A stretch of 64,000 nt of DNA from Streptomyces sp. NBC_00239. Lineage in GTDB: Bacteria; Actinomycetota; Actinomycetes; Streptomycetales; Streptomycetaceae. The notes beneath the pieces are model-generated. The model was not told the DNA's origin and ran no database searches. It saw only the letters and a program-made list of their open reading frames with translations. A program made the position numbers and the translations under genes. Below are positions 35,404 to 44,224 of this stretch, piece by piece (the stretch's first letter is position 1; each line of letters starts with the position of its first letter). The stretch lies in contig NZ_CP108095.1 of assembly GCF_036194065.1 (NCBI RefSeq), forward strand, positions 620,001 through 684,000, in the 5' to 3' direction.

Positions 35404-36687
35404 ATGCCGCTGACGACCTTCTCGCCCGTCTCCGGACTGCACGCGACTCATCGCGGAGCCCTGCGGTCGGTGCGGCTGGTGTTCTTCCTCACCGGCACGC
35501 TGTTCGCGAGCTGGGCCGCGAGGATCCCGACGGTCAAGGACCAACTCGAGCTGGACGACGCCGGCCTGGCGGTCGCCTTCTGCGGACTGAATCTCGGTGC
35601 GGTGCTCGGCCTGCTGCTCGGCGGCCTGGTCACGACGGTCTTCGGCAGCCGCCGGACGCTGCGCGTCACGGTGCCGCTGTTCGCCGTGTCCCTGTCCGGC
35701 CTCCTGACCGCAGGCGACCTCACCGGGCTGACGGTCGCCGTGGCGGCCTTCGCCTTGGCCAACAGCGTGGTGGACGTGGCGATGAACGCCCATGGGGTGG
35801 CGGTCGAGCGGACGACCGGGCGGGCCCTTCTGTCCGGCATTCACGCACGCCACAGCCTCGGGATGATCAGCGGTTCGCTGATCGGCGCGGTCGCCGAGCA
35901 CAACGGGGTGCCGCTCGCCGCGCACTTCGCCGTCGTCAGCGTGCTCGTGGCCGCTGCGGCGGCCTGCGGCACCCGGCGGCTGCTGCCGCAGCCGACCGAC
36001 CCGCTCTCCCCGGCCGACCCGGTCCGCCCGGCGGGGGCGGGGGAACCGCCGACGGAAACAGGAAGGGGGGAACGGACGGCATGGACGGCGGAACGCCCGG
36101 CACCGCCCGGAGCACGGACCGTGCGCGGCGCGGGCGCCCGCCCGACGGCCAGACTCGTCGTCCTGGGTCTGCTGGCCTTCTGCGTGGCTCTGGCCGAGGG
36201 CGCCGCCAACGACTGGGCCGCTGTCTACCTCCGTGACGAGACGGGGGCCACCGCCGCCCTGGCCGCGGCCGGTTTCGCGGTCTTCGCCGGGGCGATGTTC
36301 CTGGGCCGCCTGGTCGGCGACCGGCTCGTTGCCCGGTTCGGGCCGATCCGGCCGTTCCTGGCCGGCACGCTCACGGCAGGAGTCTGCCTGGGCGCGGCCC
36401 TGCCCGCCGGCAGCACGGTGGCGGGTCTGCTCGGACTGGCCCTGTTCGGCTTCGGCATTTCCTACACGCTGCCGCTGATCCTCGCCGCGACCGGCTCGGC
36501 GCCGGGGCGGTCTCCGACGCGGGCGATCGCCACTGTCTCGATCCTCGGCTACCTGGGGTTCTTCACCGGCCCCGCGCTGATCGGCGCCGTCGCCGACGCC
36601 TACGGCCTCACCCTCGGCCTGGCCGTACCCGTATTGATCGTGCTCATCGCCGCCTCGGCGTCCCCCTCCCTCCGCTCCCGCAGGTGA
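35404..36687 (+). CDS. MFS transporter of the GMC-aminotransferase operon
   Basis: This 427-residue major facilitator has about twelve hydrophobic segments. The central loop (about residues 200-245) is long and charged. Motifs such as LGRLVGDRLVARFG fit the family. It resembles small-molecule or sugar exporters of the MFS. It follows the aminotransferase gene after 51 bases, so it probably exports, or confers self-resistance to, an amine made by the two upstream enzymes. Confidence 0.85.
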   Translation: MPLTTFSPVSGLHATHRGALRSVRLVFFLTGTLFASWAARIPTVKDQLELDDAGLAVAFCGLNLGAVLGLLLGGLVTTVFGSRRTLRVTVPLFAVSLSGLLTAGDLTGLTVAVAAFALANSVVDVAMNAHGVAVERTTGRALLSGIHARHSLGMISGSLIGAVAEHNGVPLAAHFAVVSVLVAAAAACGTRRLLPQPTDPLSPADPVRPAGAGEPPTETGRGERTAWTAERPAPPGARTVRGAGARPTARLVVLGLLAFCVALAEGAANDWAAVYLRDETGATAALAAAGFAVFAGAMFLGRLVGDRLVARFGPIRPFLAGTLTAGVCLGAALPAGSTVAGLLGLALFGFGISYTLPLILAATGSAPGRSPTRAIATVSILGYLGFFTGPALIGAVADAYGLTLGLAVPVLIVLIAASASPSLRSRR

Positions 36688-36776
36688 GCGCCCGGCCCGG
36701 GCCGTGCGCCAAGTCGACGACACCGTCTCGGCAATCGGCCTCCCCACCGTCAGCCCTCGCCCGCCGTCGGCTGCCG

Positions 36777-36815
36777 CCTGCTCCTCGTGCCGGTTCGGCC
36801 GGCACGGGGAGCAGG
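36777..36815. terminator. Bidirectional terminator between MFS and RidA genes
   Basis: The arms CCTGCTCCTCGTGCCGG (36777-36793) and CCGGCACGGGGAGCAGG (36799-36815) pair over 17 bases with one G-U wobble around loop TTCGG, between convergent genes. Confidence 0.7.
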
Positions 36816-36829
36816 GAGCGACGGGCGCG

Positions 36830-37231
36830 TCAGGCGACGGCGGTGCCTTCCAGCTCCACCAGTTGGCCGGGGATCGCCAGCCGGGTCACGCCGAGCATCG
36901 TCGAGGTCGGCGCCACGCCTGCGGCGCCGAGCCGGGCCGCCAGTACGCCGTAGTGCCGGAAGAGCAGGTCGACGTCGGTCGTGTAGACGTTGAGCCGGAC
37001 CAGGTTGGCCAGAGACATGCCGGCCTCGCCGAGCACGGCCTCCAGGTTGTCGATGCTGAGCTCCAACTGAGCCGCGAGGTCCCCGTCGTGCCGGGGCTTG
37101 CCGTCGCCGCTCATCGCGGTCTGACCGGAGATGTACAGGGTCCGTGTGGGCCCGGAGACGACCTCGCCCTGGTTGAATCCCAGCTCCTTCGACCACGTCA
37201 CCGGGTTGACCGCTGTTCGTTCCACTGCCAC
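36830..37231 (-). CDS. RidA/YjgF family protein
   Basis: This 133-residue protein has the RidA fold features TLYISGQTAMSGDGKP, then NLEAVLGEAGMSLANLVRLN and a C-terminal GVTRLAIPGQLVELEGTAVA. Family members are imine deaminases that remove reactive enamine intermediates of PLP enzymes. The conserved Arg in the GVTRLAIPG segment is present. A GTG at 37231 is used. It diverges from a WYL regulator with about 130 bases between, a common regulator-target arrangement. Confidence 0.87.
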   Translation of the reverse strand: MAVERTAVNPVTWSKELGFNQGEVVSGPTRTLYISGQTAMSGDGKPRHDGDLAAQLELSIDNLEAVLGEAGMSLANLVRLNVYTTDVDLLFRHYGVLAARLGAAGVAPTSTMLGVTRLAIPGQLVELEGTAVA

Positions 37232-37362
37232 GTCAGCTCCATTCGATTCATCGGTAGTACGTCCGTCCCTCGGCTCGGCAACCGCCGGCTGTGACGTCGC
37301 GTCAACGACCCTGCCAACACATCACGACACCTCCTGTCATGTATTCCGTTAGAGTTTTCGCC

Positions 37363-38355
37363 ATGCGTGCCGACCGGTTGGTTTCACTGGTGCTGCTGCT
37401 GCGCCGGCGCGGGCGGCTGACAGCGGACACGCTGGCCCGCGAGCTGGAGGTGTCGACCCGCACCGTGCTGCGCGACATCGAGGCACTGTCCGCGGCCGGC
37501 GTCCCGGTCTACGCCGAACGCGGCAGGCACGGCGGTTTCACGCTCCTGCCCGGTTTCCAGACCGAGCTCATCGGGCTGAACCACGACGAGGCCATCGCCT
37601 TGCTGGCCGCCGGATCGGGGCGCGGCGAGCAGGTGTTCGGTCTCCGCTCGGCACTCGCCTCGGCCATGCGGAAGGTGGTCGACGCGCTGCCCGAAGGCCA
37701 CCGGGCCTCCGCGAGCGACGCGGCCCAGCGGTTCTTGGTCGACCCCGAGTCGGACCTGCTCTCACGCCGTCCGGCCGTGGAGGACGTACCCGACAGCGCG
37801 ATGATCGAGGTCAGGCGTGCGGTGCTCGCCGGGCACAAGCTGCGGATCCACTACGCGGCCACGGGCCAGGCCCCGACGTGGCGCACGGTGGATCCGATCG
37901 GCCTGGTCACCGTACGGGACCGGGGCTATCTGCTGGCCACGAGGGACGGCGCGGACCGCACCTACCGGCTGTCGCGGGTGCTGGCCGCCGAGGAACTCCC
38001 CGAGGCGGCACAGCGGCCGAACCGGGTCGATCTGGACCGGATCTGGCGGGACCGGTCCGCGCGGTTCCTCGCCGACGACCACATCGCCGTGCTGGTACGG
38101 GTGAACCCGGCGCGGCGGGAGGAACTGCTGGACAGCGCGCTGGCGGTCCGCACGGAGGAACCCGACGCGGACGGCCGGCTGCGGCTGGAGGTGACGTTCC
38201 AGGACGCCCGGCACGCCGAATGGGCGCTGTGGCAGCTCGGCACGGACGCGGAGGCCCTGGCCCCGCAGTCGTTGCGCGCCTCCTTGCGCGACCGTGCCGC
38301 CGCGATGGCCGCCCACTACGGGGACTTCCCCGATCAGCGCGACGGGACCCGGTAG
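37363..38355 (+). CDS. WYL-domain transcriptional regulator with DeoR-type HTH
   Basis: The 330-residue regulator has an N-terminal HTH (RLTADTLARELEVSTRTVLR, then DIEALSAAGVPVYAERGRHG) and a WYL ligand-sensing domain. The segment LRIHYAATGQAPTWRTVDP is followed by RGYLLATRDGADRTYRLSRV. Such YafY-type proteins often repress an adjacent divergent gene, here the RidA gene. The ATG at 37363 gives MRADRLVSLVLLL and is the natural start; the extension to 37291 is not supported. Confidence 0.88.
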   Translation: MRADRLVSLVLLLRRRGRLTADTLARELEVSTRTVLRDIEALSAAGVPVYAERGRHGGFTLLPGFQTELIGLNHDEAIALLAAGSGRGEQVFGLRSALASAMRKVVDALPEGHRASASDAAQRFLVDPESDLLSRRPAVEDVPDSAMIEVRRAVLAGHKLRIHYAATGQAPTWRTVDPIGLVTVRDRGYLLATRDGADRTYRLSRVLAAEELPEAAQRPNRVDLDRIWRDRSARFLADDHIAVLVRVNPARREELLDSALAVRTEEPDADGRLRLEVTFQDARHAEWALWQLGTDAEALAPQSLRASLRDRAAAMAAHYGDFPDQRDGTR

Positions 38356-38366
38356 GGGCGGCGCGG

Positions 38367-39044
38367 TCAGCGGCTGCCCGCGGCGGGGGCGAAGGGGCCG
38401 TCCAGGGCCGCCCATTGCAGGAGCAGGACGGTCTTGCCGTCGGTGATGCGCCCGTCGCGGGTCATGGCGAGGGCCTCGGCGAACGGCATTTCGAGAACCT
38501 CGATGTCCTCGCCCTCCTCGGCGAGCCCGCCACCGCTTCCGGTCCGGTCGGCCGGGGTGTAGGGGGCGGCGAAGAAGTGGAGGCGTTCGGTGACGGAGCC
38601 GGGGCTCATGTAGGCGTCGAGGACGCGGGTGAGGGGGCCGAGGGTGACGCCGAGCTCTTCGGCGCTCTCGCGTCGGATGGCGGTCTGCGGGTCGTCCGCG
38701 TCGAGCAGTCCTGCGGCCGCTTCGACGAGCATGCCGTCGGGGTGGCCGTTGACGTAGGCCGGGTAGCGGAACTGGCGGGTGAGCAGCACGCGGCCGCGTG
38801 CGGTGTCGTAGGGCAGGACGACGGCGCCGTTGCCGCGGTCGTACGTCTCGCGCTGCTGGGTCTCCCAGCGTCCGTCGCGGCGGCGGTAGTCGAAGGTGGT
38901 GCGCCGCAGGACGTGCCAGCCCTGGGAGGTGAGTTCGACGTCGCGGACCACGACGCCGGGGTTGCGGTCCAGGTCGCGTCCGGCCCGGTCGAGCCCGGTG
39001 CGGCCGCGGTGGTCGGGGGTGTCGATGCCGGGGCGGGCCGTCAT
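38367..39044 (-). CDS. Nudix hydrolase, NudK/ADP-ribose pyrophosphatase type
   Basis: This 225-residue enzyme has a Nudix box GLLDADDPQTAIRRESAEEL near residue 115, of the NudK style (GLLDxDxP). It hydrolyses nucleoside diphosphate sugars or ADP-ribose. A core beta-sheet (GRVLLTRQFRYPAYVNGHPD) and a C-terminal EEGEDIEVLEMPFAEALAM strand complete the fold. The ATG at 39044 fits the family. It is divergent from the DeoR gene and convergent with the WYL regulator, whose stop is 11 bases away. Confidence 0.87.
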   Translation of the reverse strand: MTARPGIDTPDHRGRTGLDRAGRDLDRNPGVVVRDVELTSQGWHVLRRTTFDYRRRDGRWETQQRETYDRGNGAVVLPYDTARGRVLLTRQFRYPAYVNGHPDGMLVEAAAGLLDADDPQTAIRRESAEELGVTLGPLTRVLDAYMSPGSVTERLHFFAAPYTPADRTGSGGGLAEEGEDIEVLEMPFAEALAMTRDGRITDGKTVLLLQWAALDGPFAPAAGSR

Positions 39045-39107
39045 GCGCCCCGGCCTTCCTGCTGGATGCGGTGCGGGGTCTCGGTCACGCCCGCTACAGT
39101 ACATGCA

Positions 39108-39136
39108 GGAACGTGCAAGAACAGGAGAGAACGTGC
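39108..39136 (+). promoter_or_regulatory. Direct repeat likely to be an operator of the DeoR gene
   Basis: The nonamer GAACGTGCA occurs at 39108-39116 and again at 39128-39136, exactly 20 bases apart (two helical turns). The second copy overlaps the ribosome site and runs into the ATG. A third half-like copy (CATGCAGGA) lies at 39101-39109. This is suitable for auto-repression. Confidence 0.5.
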
Positions 39137-39895
39137 ATGCTGGCTGCTGAACGGCGCGACCACCTGCTCGGTCTGCTCGCCCGCCAGGGCAAGATCGTCG
39201 CCAAGGACGTCGCCGCCGCACTGGGGATCTCCGAGGACAGCGTCCGGCGGGACCTGCGCGATCTCGCCGCCGAGGGGCTGTGCCAGCGGGTCTACGGCGG
39301 CGCGCTGCCCGTTTCGCCCGCGGTGGTCGACTATGCGGCCCGCCAGACGGTCGCCCCGGACGGCAAGCAGAAGGTCGCTTCGGTGGCCGCCGCCCTCGTA
39401 CGGCCGGGCAGTGCGCTGATCCTCGACGGCGGCACCACCGCCCTCGCCGTCGCCCGTGCGCTCCCCCGGGATCTCGACTGCACGGTGATCACCCACAGTC
39501 CGACGATCGCCGCGGCCATGCTCGACCATCCGCGGGCGGAGCTCTTCCTGCTCGGGGGGCGCGTCTTCAAGCATTCGGCGGTGGCCTGCGGGGCCGCCGC
39601 GGTCGAGGCGGCGCAGAACGTCTCCGCCGACCTCTGCCTGCTCGGCGTCACCGGCGTGCACCCCGAGGCGGGACTGACCACCGGGGACGCCGAGGAGGCG
39701 GCGATGAAGCGCGCGTTGTCCGCGCGGGCCGCGGACACGTACGTCCTCGCCTCCTCCGAGAAGATCGGCACGGCTTCGCGGTTCCGCGTCCTGCCGTGGT
39801 CGAAGGTCACCGGCCTGATCACCGATGCCGACCCGCACGACGCGGTCGTCGAGCAGCTCGAGGCGCTGGGCGTGGAAGTCCTGGCAGCCGACTGA
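39137..39895 (+). CDS. DeoR/GlpR-family transcriptional repressor
   Basis: The 252-residue regulator has the DeoR HTH (GKIVAKDVAAALGISEDSVR, then RDLRDLAAEGLCQRVYGGAL) and a sugar-phosphate-binding sensor domain (ALILDGGTTALAVARAL, ADLCLLGVTGVHPEAGL). It probably senses a sugar phosphate. Its targets are unknown; the divergent Nudix gene 92 bases away and itself are candidates. The start at 39137 is placed after AGGAGA. Confidence 0.9.
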   Translation: MLAAERRDHLLGLLARQGKIVAKDVAAALGISEDSVRRDLRDLAAEGLCQRVYGGALPVSPAVVDYAARQTVAPDGKQKVASVAAALVRPGSALILDGGTTALAVARALPRDLDCTVITHSPTIAAAMLDHPRAELFLLGGRVFKHSAVACGAAAVEAAQNVSADLCLLGVTGVHPEAGLTTGDAEEAAMKRALSARAADTYVLASSEKIGTASRFRVLPWSKVTGLITDADPHDAVVEQLEALGVEVLAAD

Positions 39896-39899
39896 CCGA

Positions 39900-39927
39900 G
39901 CCCCGCCGCGTCCCCTACCGGCGGGGC
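39900..39927. terminator. Short hairpin between convergent DeoR and TetR genes
   Basis: Arms GCCCCGCCG (39900-39908) and CGGCGGGGC (39919-39927) flank a 10-base loop immediately after the DeoR stop. Confidence 0.5.
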
Positions 39928-40029
39928 CCCGGCCCGGCCACTCCCCCCGTCCCGGCCGGCCCGCATCCCGTGGCGGCGATGCGGCCGGAGCCGGAGCACC
40001 GGACAGCCGGCCGCCCCGCGGGGCGCCGG

Positions 40030-40635
40030 TCAGGCCTCGGGGGCCGGTCCCGGGCGGGCGGCGGCGACTTTGGCGACGTAGCCCGCCAGTTCGGCCCGCA
40101 GCCGCTCGCGCGGTACGCCCTCCTGACCGGTCAGCCGCTCGACGAGGTCGGCACGGGTGGCGGCGAGCAGGGCATGGGCGGTGAAGTCGCCGTCGGTCAG
40201 GCCGGGGATCTCCGCCAGGACGGCCCGCAGCAGACCGTGCCACCGCTCGTAGTGCTCGGCCCGGTAGGGGCCGCCGCCGCTCTCCTCCAGGGCCAGCGCG
40301 AGCCGGCGGTTGTCGATCTTGAAGCAGAGGACGGAGTCGAGCAGGGCCGCTGCGCGCTGCTGCGGCGGGGTGGCGGGCCCCAGCGGCGGCGGGCCCGCGA
40401 GCACGGCCTGCCTGACGGGTTCGAGCCGCGCCTCGTACAGCGCGCGCAGCAGCCCGGCGCGGTCGCCGAAGGCACGGAAGAGCGTCCCCTTGCCGACGCC
40501 CGCCGCTGCCGCGATGTCCGCCATGGTGAGGTCCCGGGGGCTCTCGCAGCGGGCGAAGAGGGCGTCGGCGGCTTCGAGGACCGCCCGCCGGTTGCGCGCG
40601 GCGTCCTTGCGCAGCTTGCGTTCGGGCACGGACAC
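40030..40635 (-). CDS. TetR-family transcriptional regulator
   Basis: This 201-residue regulator has the TetR helix-turn-helix LTMADIAAAAGVGKGTLFR followed by AFGDRAGLLRALYEARLE, and a variable ligand domain. The GTG at 40635 has GGAGGAA seven bases upstream and gives MSVPERKLRKDAARN. Its target is unknown; the divergent gene at 40895 is one possibility. Confidence 0.87.
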   Translation of the reverse strand: MSVPERKLRKDAARNRRAVLEAADALFARCESPRDLTMADIAAAAGVGKGTLFRAFGDRAGLLRALYEARLEPVRQAVLAGPPPLGPATPPQQRAAALLDSVLCFKIDNRRLALALEESGGGPYRAEHYERWHGLLRAVLAEIPGLTDGDFTAHALLAATRADLVERLTGQEGVPRERLRAELAGYVAKVAAARPGPAPEA

Positions 40636-40894
40636 GCCGGTTCCTCCCCTGGGCGAAGCGACCGCGGGCCCGTACCAGCGAAGCGGACCCGCGGTCCGTA
40701 TTCTACGGGGCGCGGGACGCCCCCGTCCGAACCGACCGTCCCCGCGGACCCCCGCGCCACGGGCGTGCGGCGTCTTGCGGACCGTCGCCGAACGGGAACT
40801 GACGGTTCCCCACCGCGCCGACGCGGCCGGAGGGTTCCGGGAGCCCGTCGGGGCGGAGGGAACCGCTCCGGGGAGTCGGGGCATCTGGTCGGGC

Positions 40895-41362
40895 ATGGGC
40901 GTCGTGATCTTGTTCTTCGGGCTGTTCTCCATCGTCGGCTGGGTCGCCGCCCTGGGTGGGCTGGGGTACGCGTCCTCGGTGCTGTGGCGCAGCCGGGGGC
41001 AGCAATGGCTGCGCAGCCACGGGCATCCCTTCGCACGCCTGCTGCTCCCGGCCCCCGCGTACCTCCGCTTCGACCGGGCCCTCGCCGTGGCGGTGCTGGT
41101 GGCCGACGTGTGGCTCGTGTCGGCGGTCATCGTGCTCGGCGCGGACGGCATCTTCACCGAAGAGTGGATGGGCTACCCCGGCATGATGGATCCCGGCGGC
41201 CGGGGCTACCAGGCGGACGCGGTGAGCCTGCTGCGCACGACGGCCTGGTGGAGCGCCTCCGCCGCGCTCCTCGCGCGGTGCTGGACCACGGCGGTCGTCC
41301 AGTTGTCCGTCCTGCCGCTGTCGGCTCTTTGGGTCGCCTCCTTCGACACCTACTACAGCTGA
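40895..41362 (+). CDS. Hypothetical membrane protein
   Basis: The 155-residue protein has a hydrophobic N-terminal segment (VVILFFGLFSIVGWVAALGG), a charged loop, a second membrane segment (ALAVAVLVADVWLVSAVIVL) and a C-terminal segment (VQLSVLPLSALWVASFDTYY). No family was recognised. It diverges from a TetR regulator with a 259-base gap and might be its target. The ATG at 40895 lies in a G/C-rich context without a strong ribosome site. Confidence 0.6.
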   Translation: MGVVILFFGLFSIVGWVAALGGLGYASSVLWRSRGQQWLRSHGHPFARLLLPAPAYLRFDRALAVAVLVADVWLVSAVIVLGADGIFTEEWMGYPGMMDPGGRGYQADAVSLLRTTAWWSASAALLARCWTTAVVQLSVLPLSALWVASFDTYYS

Positions 41363-41463
41363 CACCGCGGGACCCGTAGGCGGGGGGTCCGGACACAGGC
41401 CGGGCACGCTCCACCGGCGTCACGCTGCGTCGCGCCGGAACCGCGCCGTGACGGCGCGTCACC

Positions 41464-42489
41464 CTACGCGAGCAGGTTGACGGCACGGGTGAACAGGGCG
41501 GGCAGGCGGGCGGCCAGGGGGACGATCCGTCCGGCGAGGCGTCGCTGTTCCCGGGCCCAGAGCAGGGAGCCGGTGAGCGTGCGGTAGCCGCGGGAGAGGT
41601 CCCGCCAGGCCTGCTCGTACGCCTGCGGCCGCCCCGCCGCCACGCACCGCACGAGGGCCTCGGCCGCGGTCAGGGCCAGCGTGAGGCCCTCGCCGGTCAG
41701 AGCGTCGACGTATCCGGCGGCGTCCCCGACGAACAGCACCCGCCCCGCCACCCGGCTGCGGGACCCCTGTCGCAGCGGTCCCGCACCGCGCACCGCGCCG
41801 CCGGGCACGGCCGGCAACCGCGCGGTCAGCTGCGGGAACCGGGCGAGCTGTACGTCGAAGGGGGCTCGCTCCGAGGTCAGTACGGCCACCCCGATCCGGT
41901 CGGGCGCCAGCGGCGTCACGTACGCCTCGCCGTGCGCGGACCAGTACACCTCCACCAGGTCGCTCCAGGGCTCGGCGGTGTAGTGGCGGCGCAGGCCGTA
42001 GCGCGCCGGCCGGCCCGGGGCGGGCGGCGCCGACAGGCCGAGCGCGCGCCGGAGCGGGGAGTGCAGGCCGTCCGCCGCGACCAGGTGGCGGGCGGTCAGC
42101 CCGGCCGCCGTGACCGCGTGTTCGTCCTGCCGGACCTCCGTCACGCGGCGCGGCACCACCCGTACGCCCAGCCGCGCCGCCCGTTCGGCCAGGGCGGCCT
42201 GGAGGTCGGTGCGCGGGATGCCGAGGCCGGGGCCGGCGCGGAAGAGGCCCTCGGCCTTCCGGCCGGTGACGCCGTCGAGGTAGCGGATGCCGTGGAACGG
42301 CCGGCCGGGCACCGTCACGCCCAGCTCCCGCAGGCGGCGTACCCCGCCCGGCATCAAGCCCTCGCCGCACGCCTTGTCGACGGGCGTGGGGCGGGGTTCC
42401 AGCACCACGGTCTCCAGGCCGGCCAGCGCGCCGCGGATGGCCGTCGCCAGCCCGGCGGGCCCTCCGCCCACGATCAGCAGGTCGATCAC
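41464..42489 (-). CDS. FAD-dependent oxidoreductase of the type III PKS locus
   Basis: This 341-residue flavoprotein starts with LLIVGGGPAGLATAIRGALA (FAD-binding), continues with ACGEGLMPGGVRRLRELGV and has the second FAD motif in VLFVGDAAGYVDALTGEGL. It resembles geranylgeranyl-reductase/halogenase-type monooxygenases and the hydroxylase SrsC of the S. griseus phenolic-lipid operon. Hydroxylation of an aromatic polyketide ring is the likely role. It begins at GTG 42489, overlapping the stop of the methyltransferase gene (GTGA), and is the last gene of the minus-strand operon. Confidence 0.85.
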   Translation of the reverse strand: MIDLLIVGGGPAGLATAIRGALAGLETVVLEPRPTPVDKACGEGLMPGGVRRLRELGVTVPGRPFHGIRYLDGVTGRKAEGLFRAGPGLGIPRTDLQAALAERAARLGVRVVPRRVTEVRQDEHAVTAAGLTARHLVAADGLHSPLRRALGLSAPPAPGRPARYGLRRHYTAEPWSDLVEVYWSAHGEAYVTPLAPDRIGVAVLTSERAPFDVQLARFPQLTARLPAVPGGAVRGAGPLRQGSRSRVAGRVLFVGDAAGYVDALTGEGLTLALTAAEALVRCVAAGRPQAYEQAWRDLSRGYRTLTGSLLWAREQRRLAGRIVPLAARLPALFTRAVNLLA

Positions 42490-43079
42490 GACGCGGGTCC
42501 GGCCGGCGCCGGCGCGACGGTGCCGTGGGGCGGGACGTCACGGGCCGGGGCTCCGTCGGCCGGCGCGTCGGCCAGGGCGGCGTCCTCGCAGCGGACGCGT
42601 ACGCGCAGCAGCAGCGCGTTCAGCGCGGTGAAGCAGGCCGCGGTCACCCAGGCCGAGTGCACCAGCGGCAGCGCGGCGCCCTCCACGACCACCGCGACGT
42701 AGTTCGGGTGCCGTACGAAGCGGTACGGCCCGCCCGTGACCAGGGGCAGCCCGGGCACGACGAGCACCCGGGTGTTCCAGCGCGGGCCGAGCGCCGCGAC
42801 GCACCACCAGCGCAGGCCCTGGGCGGCCAGCGCCAGGGCGAGCGCGGTCCAGCCCAGCAGCGGCAGGAACGGGCGGCCGGCGGCCCAGGGTTCCACCGCG
42901 CAGGCCACGAGCAGCGCGGTGTGCAGCACCACCATGGCGGGGTAGTGACCGCGGCCGTACTCCCGACCGCCCCGGGCCAGGCTCCAGACCGCATTGCGGC
43001 GGGCGACGGCCAGTTCCACGAGCCGCTCGACCGCGACGAGGCCCACCAACACCAGGTACAGGGAGACGGAGAGGGACAT
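42486..43079 (-). CDS. Isoprenylcysteine carboxyl methyltransferase-like membrane methyltransferase
   Basis: The 197-residue membrane protein has several hydrophobic segments and the ICMT-family end VTGGPYRFVRHPNYVAVVVE. This positions the SAM-binding Arg-His-Pro-x-Tyr motif near residue 140. Family members of type III PKS loci (SrsB-like) O-methylate alkylresorcinols or similar membrane phenols. The gene is five bases after the PKS stop and overlaps the oxidoreductase gene by four bases. Confidence 0.85.
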   Translation of the reverse strand: MSLSVSLYLVLVGLVAVERLVELAVARRNAVWSLARGGREYGRGHYPAMVVLHTALLVACAVEPWAAGRPFLPLLGWTALALALAAQGLRWWCVAALGPRWNTRVLVVPGLPLVTGGPYRFVRHPNYVAVVVEGAALPLVHSAWVTAACFTALNALLLRVRVRCEDAALADAPADGAPARDVPPHGTVAPAPAGPAS

Positions 43080-43084
43080 GGGAG

Positions 43085-44146
43085 TCACCACCTCAGCAGG
43101 ACGAGTTCGGAGGCGAACCCCGGCCCGAAGGCGACCATCAGCCCCACCGAGCCGGGCGCGGGCGGTCCGGCGGCCTGGATCCCGCCGAGGATGTGCAGGA
43201 CCGAGGCGGAGGAGAGGTTCCCCGCGTCGGCCAGCGAGCGGCGGCTCGCCGCGAACGCCGCGTCGGGAAGGCCCAGGGACTGCGCGAGCACGTCCAGGAT
43301 CCTCGGCCCGCCCGGATGGCAGATCCACGCGTCGACGTCGAGGGGCTTGAGGTCGTGCCCGGCGAGGAACGTCTCGATCTCCTCGGCCACGTGCAGCCGT
43401 ACCAGCTCCGGGAGTTCGCGGCCCAGCACCATCCGGAAGCCCCACTGGCCGATGTCCCATCCGAGGAGCCCCTCGGTGCCCGGATACAGCCGGCTGCGCG
43501 AGGCCACCACCGACGGTCCGGTGCCCGTGTCGTGCAGGGGGTGCCCGGGCCCCACCGCCAGCAGGGCTCCCGCGCCGTCGCCGAACAGGGCGCCCGCGAC
43601 CAGGTTCGCCATCGAGGTGTCCGTGGGCTGGAGGGTGAGCGAGCACAGCTCAGTGGACAGCAGGAGCGCGGCGTGGCCGGGTCGACCGGTCAGGTGGTCG
43701 TGGAGGTGGCCGAGGCCGGCGGCGCCCGCCGCACAGCCGAGACCGAAGAGCGGCATCCGCTTCACGTCGGGGCGCAGCCCTGCCCGGTGGGCGAGCCGGG
43801 CCTCCAGTGAGGGCGTCGCGAGGCCCGTGACCGTGGTCGACATGATGAGGTCGACGTCGTGCGGCGCGCAGCCGGCTTCGGTGAGGGCCGCCGCGACGGC
43901 GTGCGCGCCGAGTTCCAGAGCCGTCTCGACGAAGACGGCGTTCGTGGCGCCGAAGTCGCTCGACGGCCCGTAACCGTCCAGCGGCAGCGCCAGGTTGCGG
44001 TGGTCGACCCGGACAGAGGCGTGGATGCGGCGCAGCGGGCCGGTGTCCGAACCCGGCGGCAGGCAGCGGGCGAGGGCTTCGGTGATCTCCGACTGCGGGT
44101 GGCGGTGGGGCGGGAACACGCTGCTCACTGACAGGACACGCGTCAT
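43085..44146 (-). CDS. Type III polyketide synthase
   Basis: This 353-residue chalcone-synthase-family enzyme has the nucleophile Cys in MPLFGLGCAAGAAGL near residue 135, the catalytic His in DAWICHPGGPRILD near 274 and the Asn in DAGNLSSASV near 307. It extends an acyl starter with malonyl-CoA units. The start ATG at 44146 gives MTRVLSVSSVFPP. The downstream methyltransferase and FAD hydroxylase match the srsA-srsB-srsC arrangement of S. griseus. An alkylresorcinol- or alkylpyrone-type phenolic lipid is therefore a reasonable prediction, but the starter cannot be read from sequence. Confidence 0.9.
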   Translation of the reverse strand: MTRVLSVSSVFPPHRHPQSEITEALARCLPPGSDTGPLRRIHASVRVDHRNLALPLDGYGPSSDFGATNAVFVETALELGAHAVAAALTEAGCAPHDVDLIMSTTVTGLATPSLEARLAHRAGLRPDVKRMPLFGLGCAAGAAGLGHLHDHLTGRPGHAALLLSTELCSLTLQPTDTSMANLVAGALFGDGAGALLAVGPGHPLHDTGTGPSVVASRSRLYPGTEGLLGWDIGQWGFRMVLGRELPELVRLHVAEEIETFLAGHDLKPLDVDAWICHPGGPRILDVLAQSLGLPDAAFAASRRSLADAGNLSSASVLHILGGIQAAGPPAPGSVGLMVAFGPGFASELVLLRW

Positions 44147-44224
44147 TGGCCCAACATAGGGAACAACCGGCGCCGCTTGAGGAATGGTGCCTGCCGGGCG
44201 CGCCGCCGGACCTAGGGTGGCGCC

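Noticed and set aside
42486..43646. Longer start for the methyltransferase gene
   Set aside because: The extension runs back through the PKS gene in another frame. The ATG at 43079 gives a normal-length family protein.
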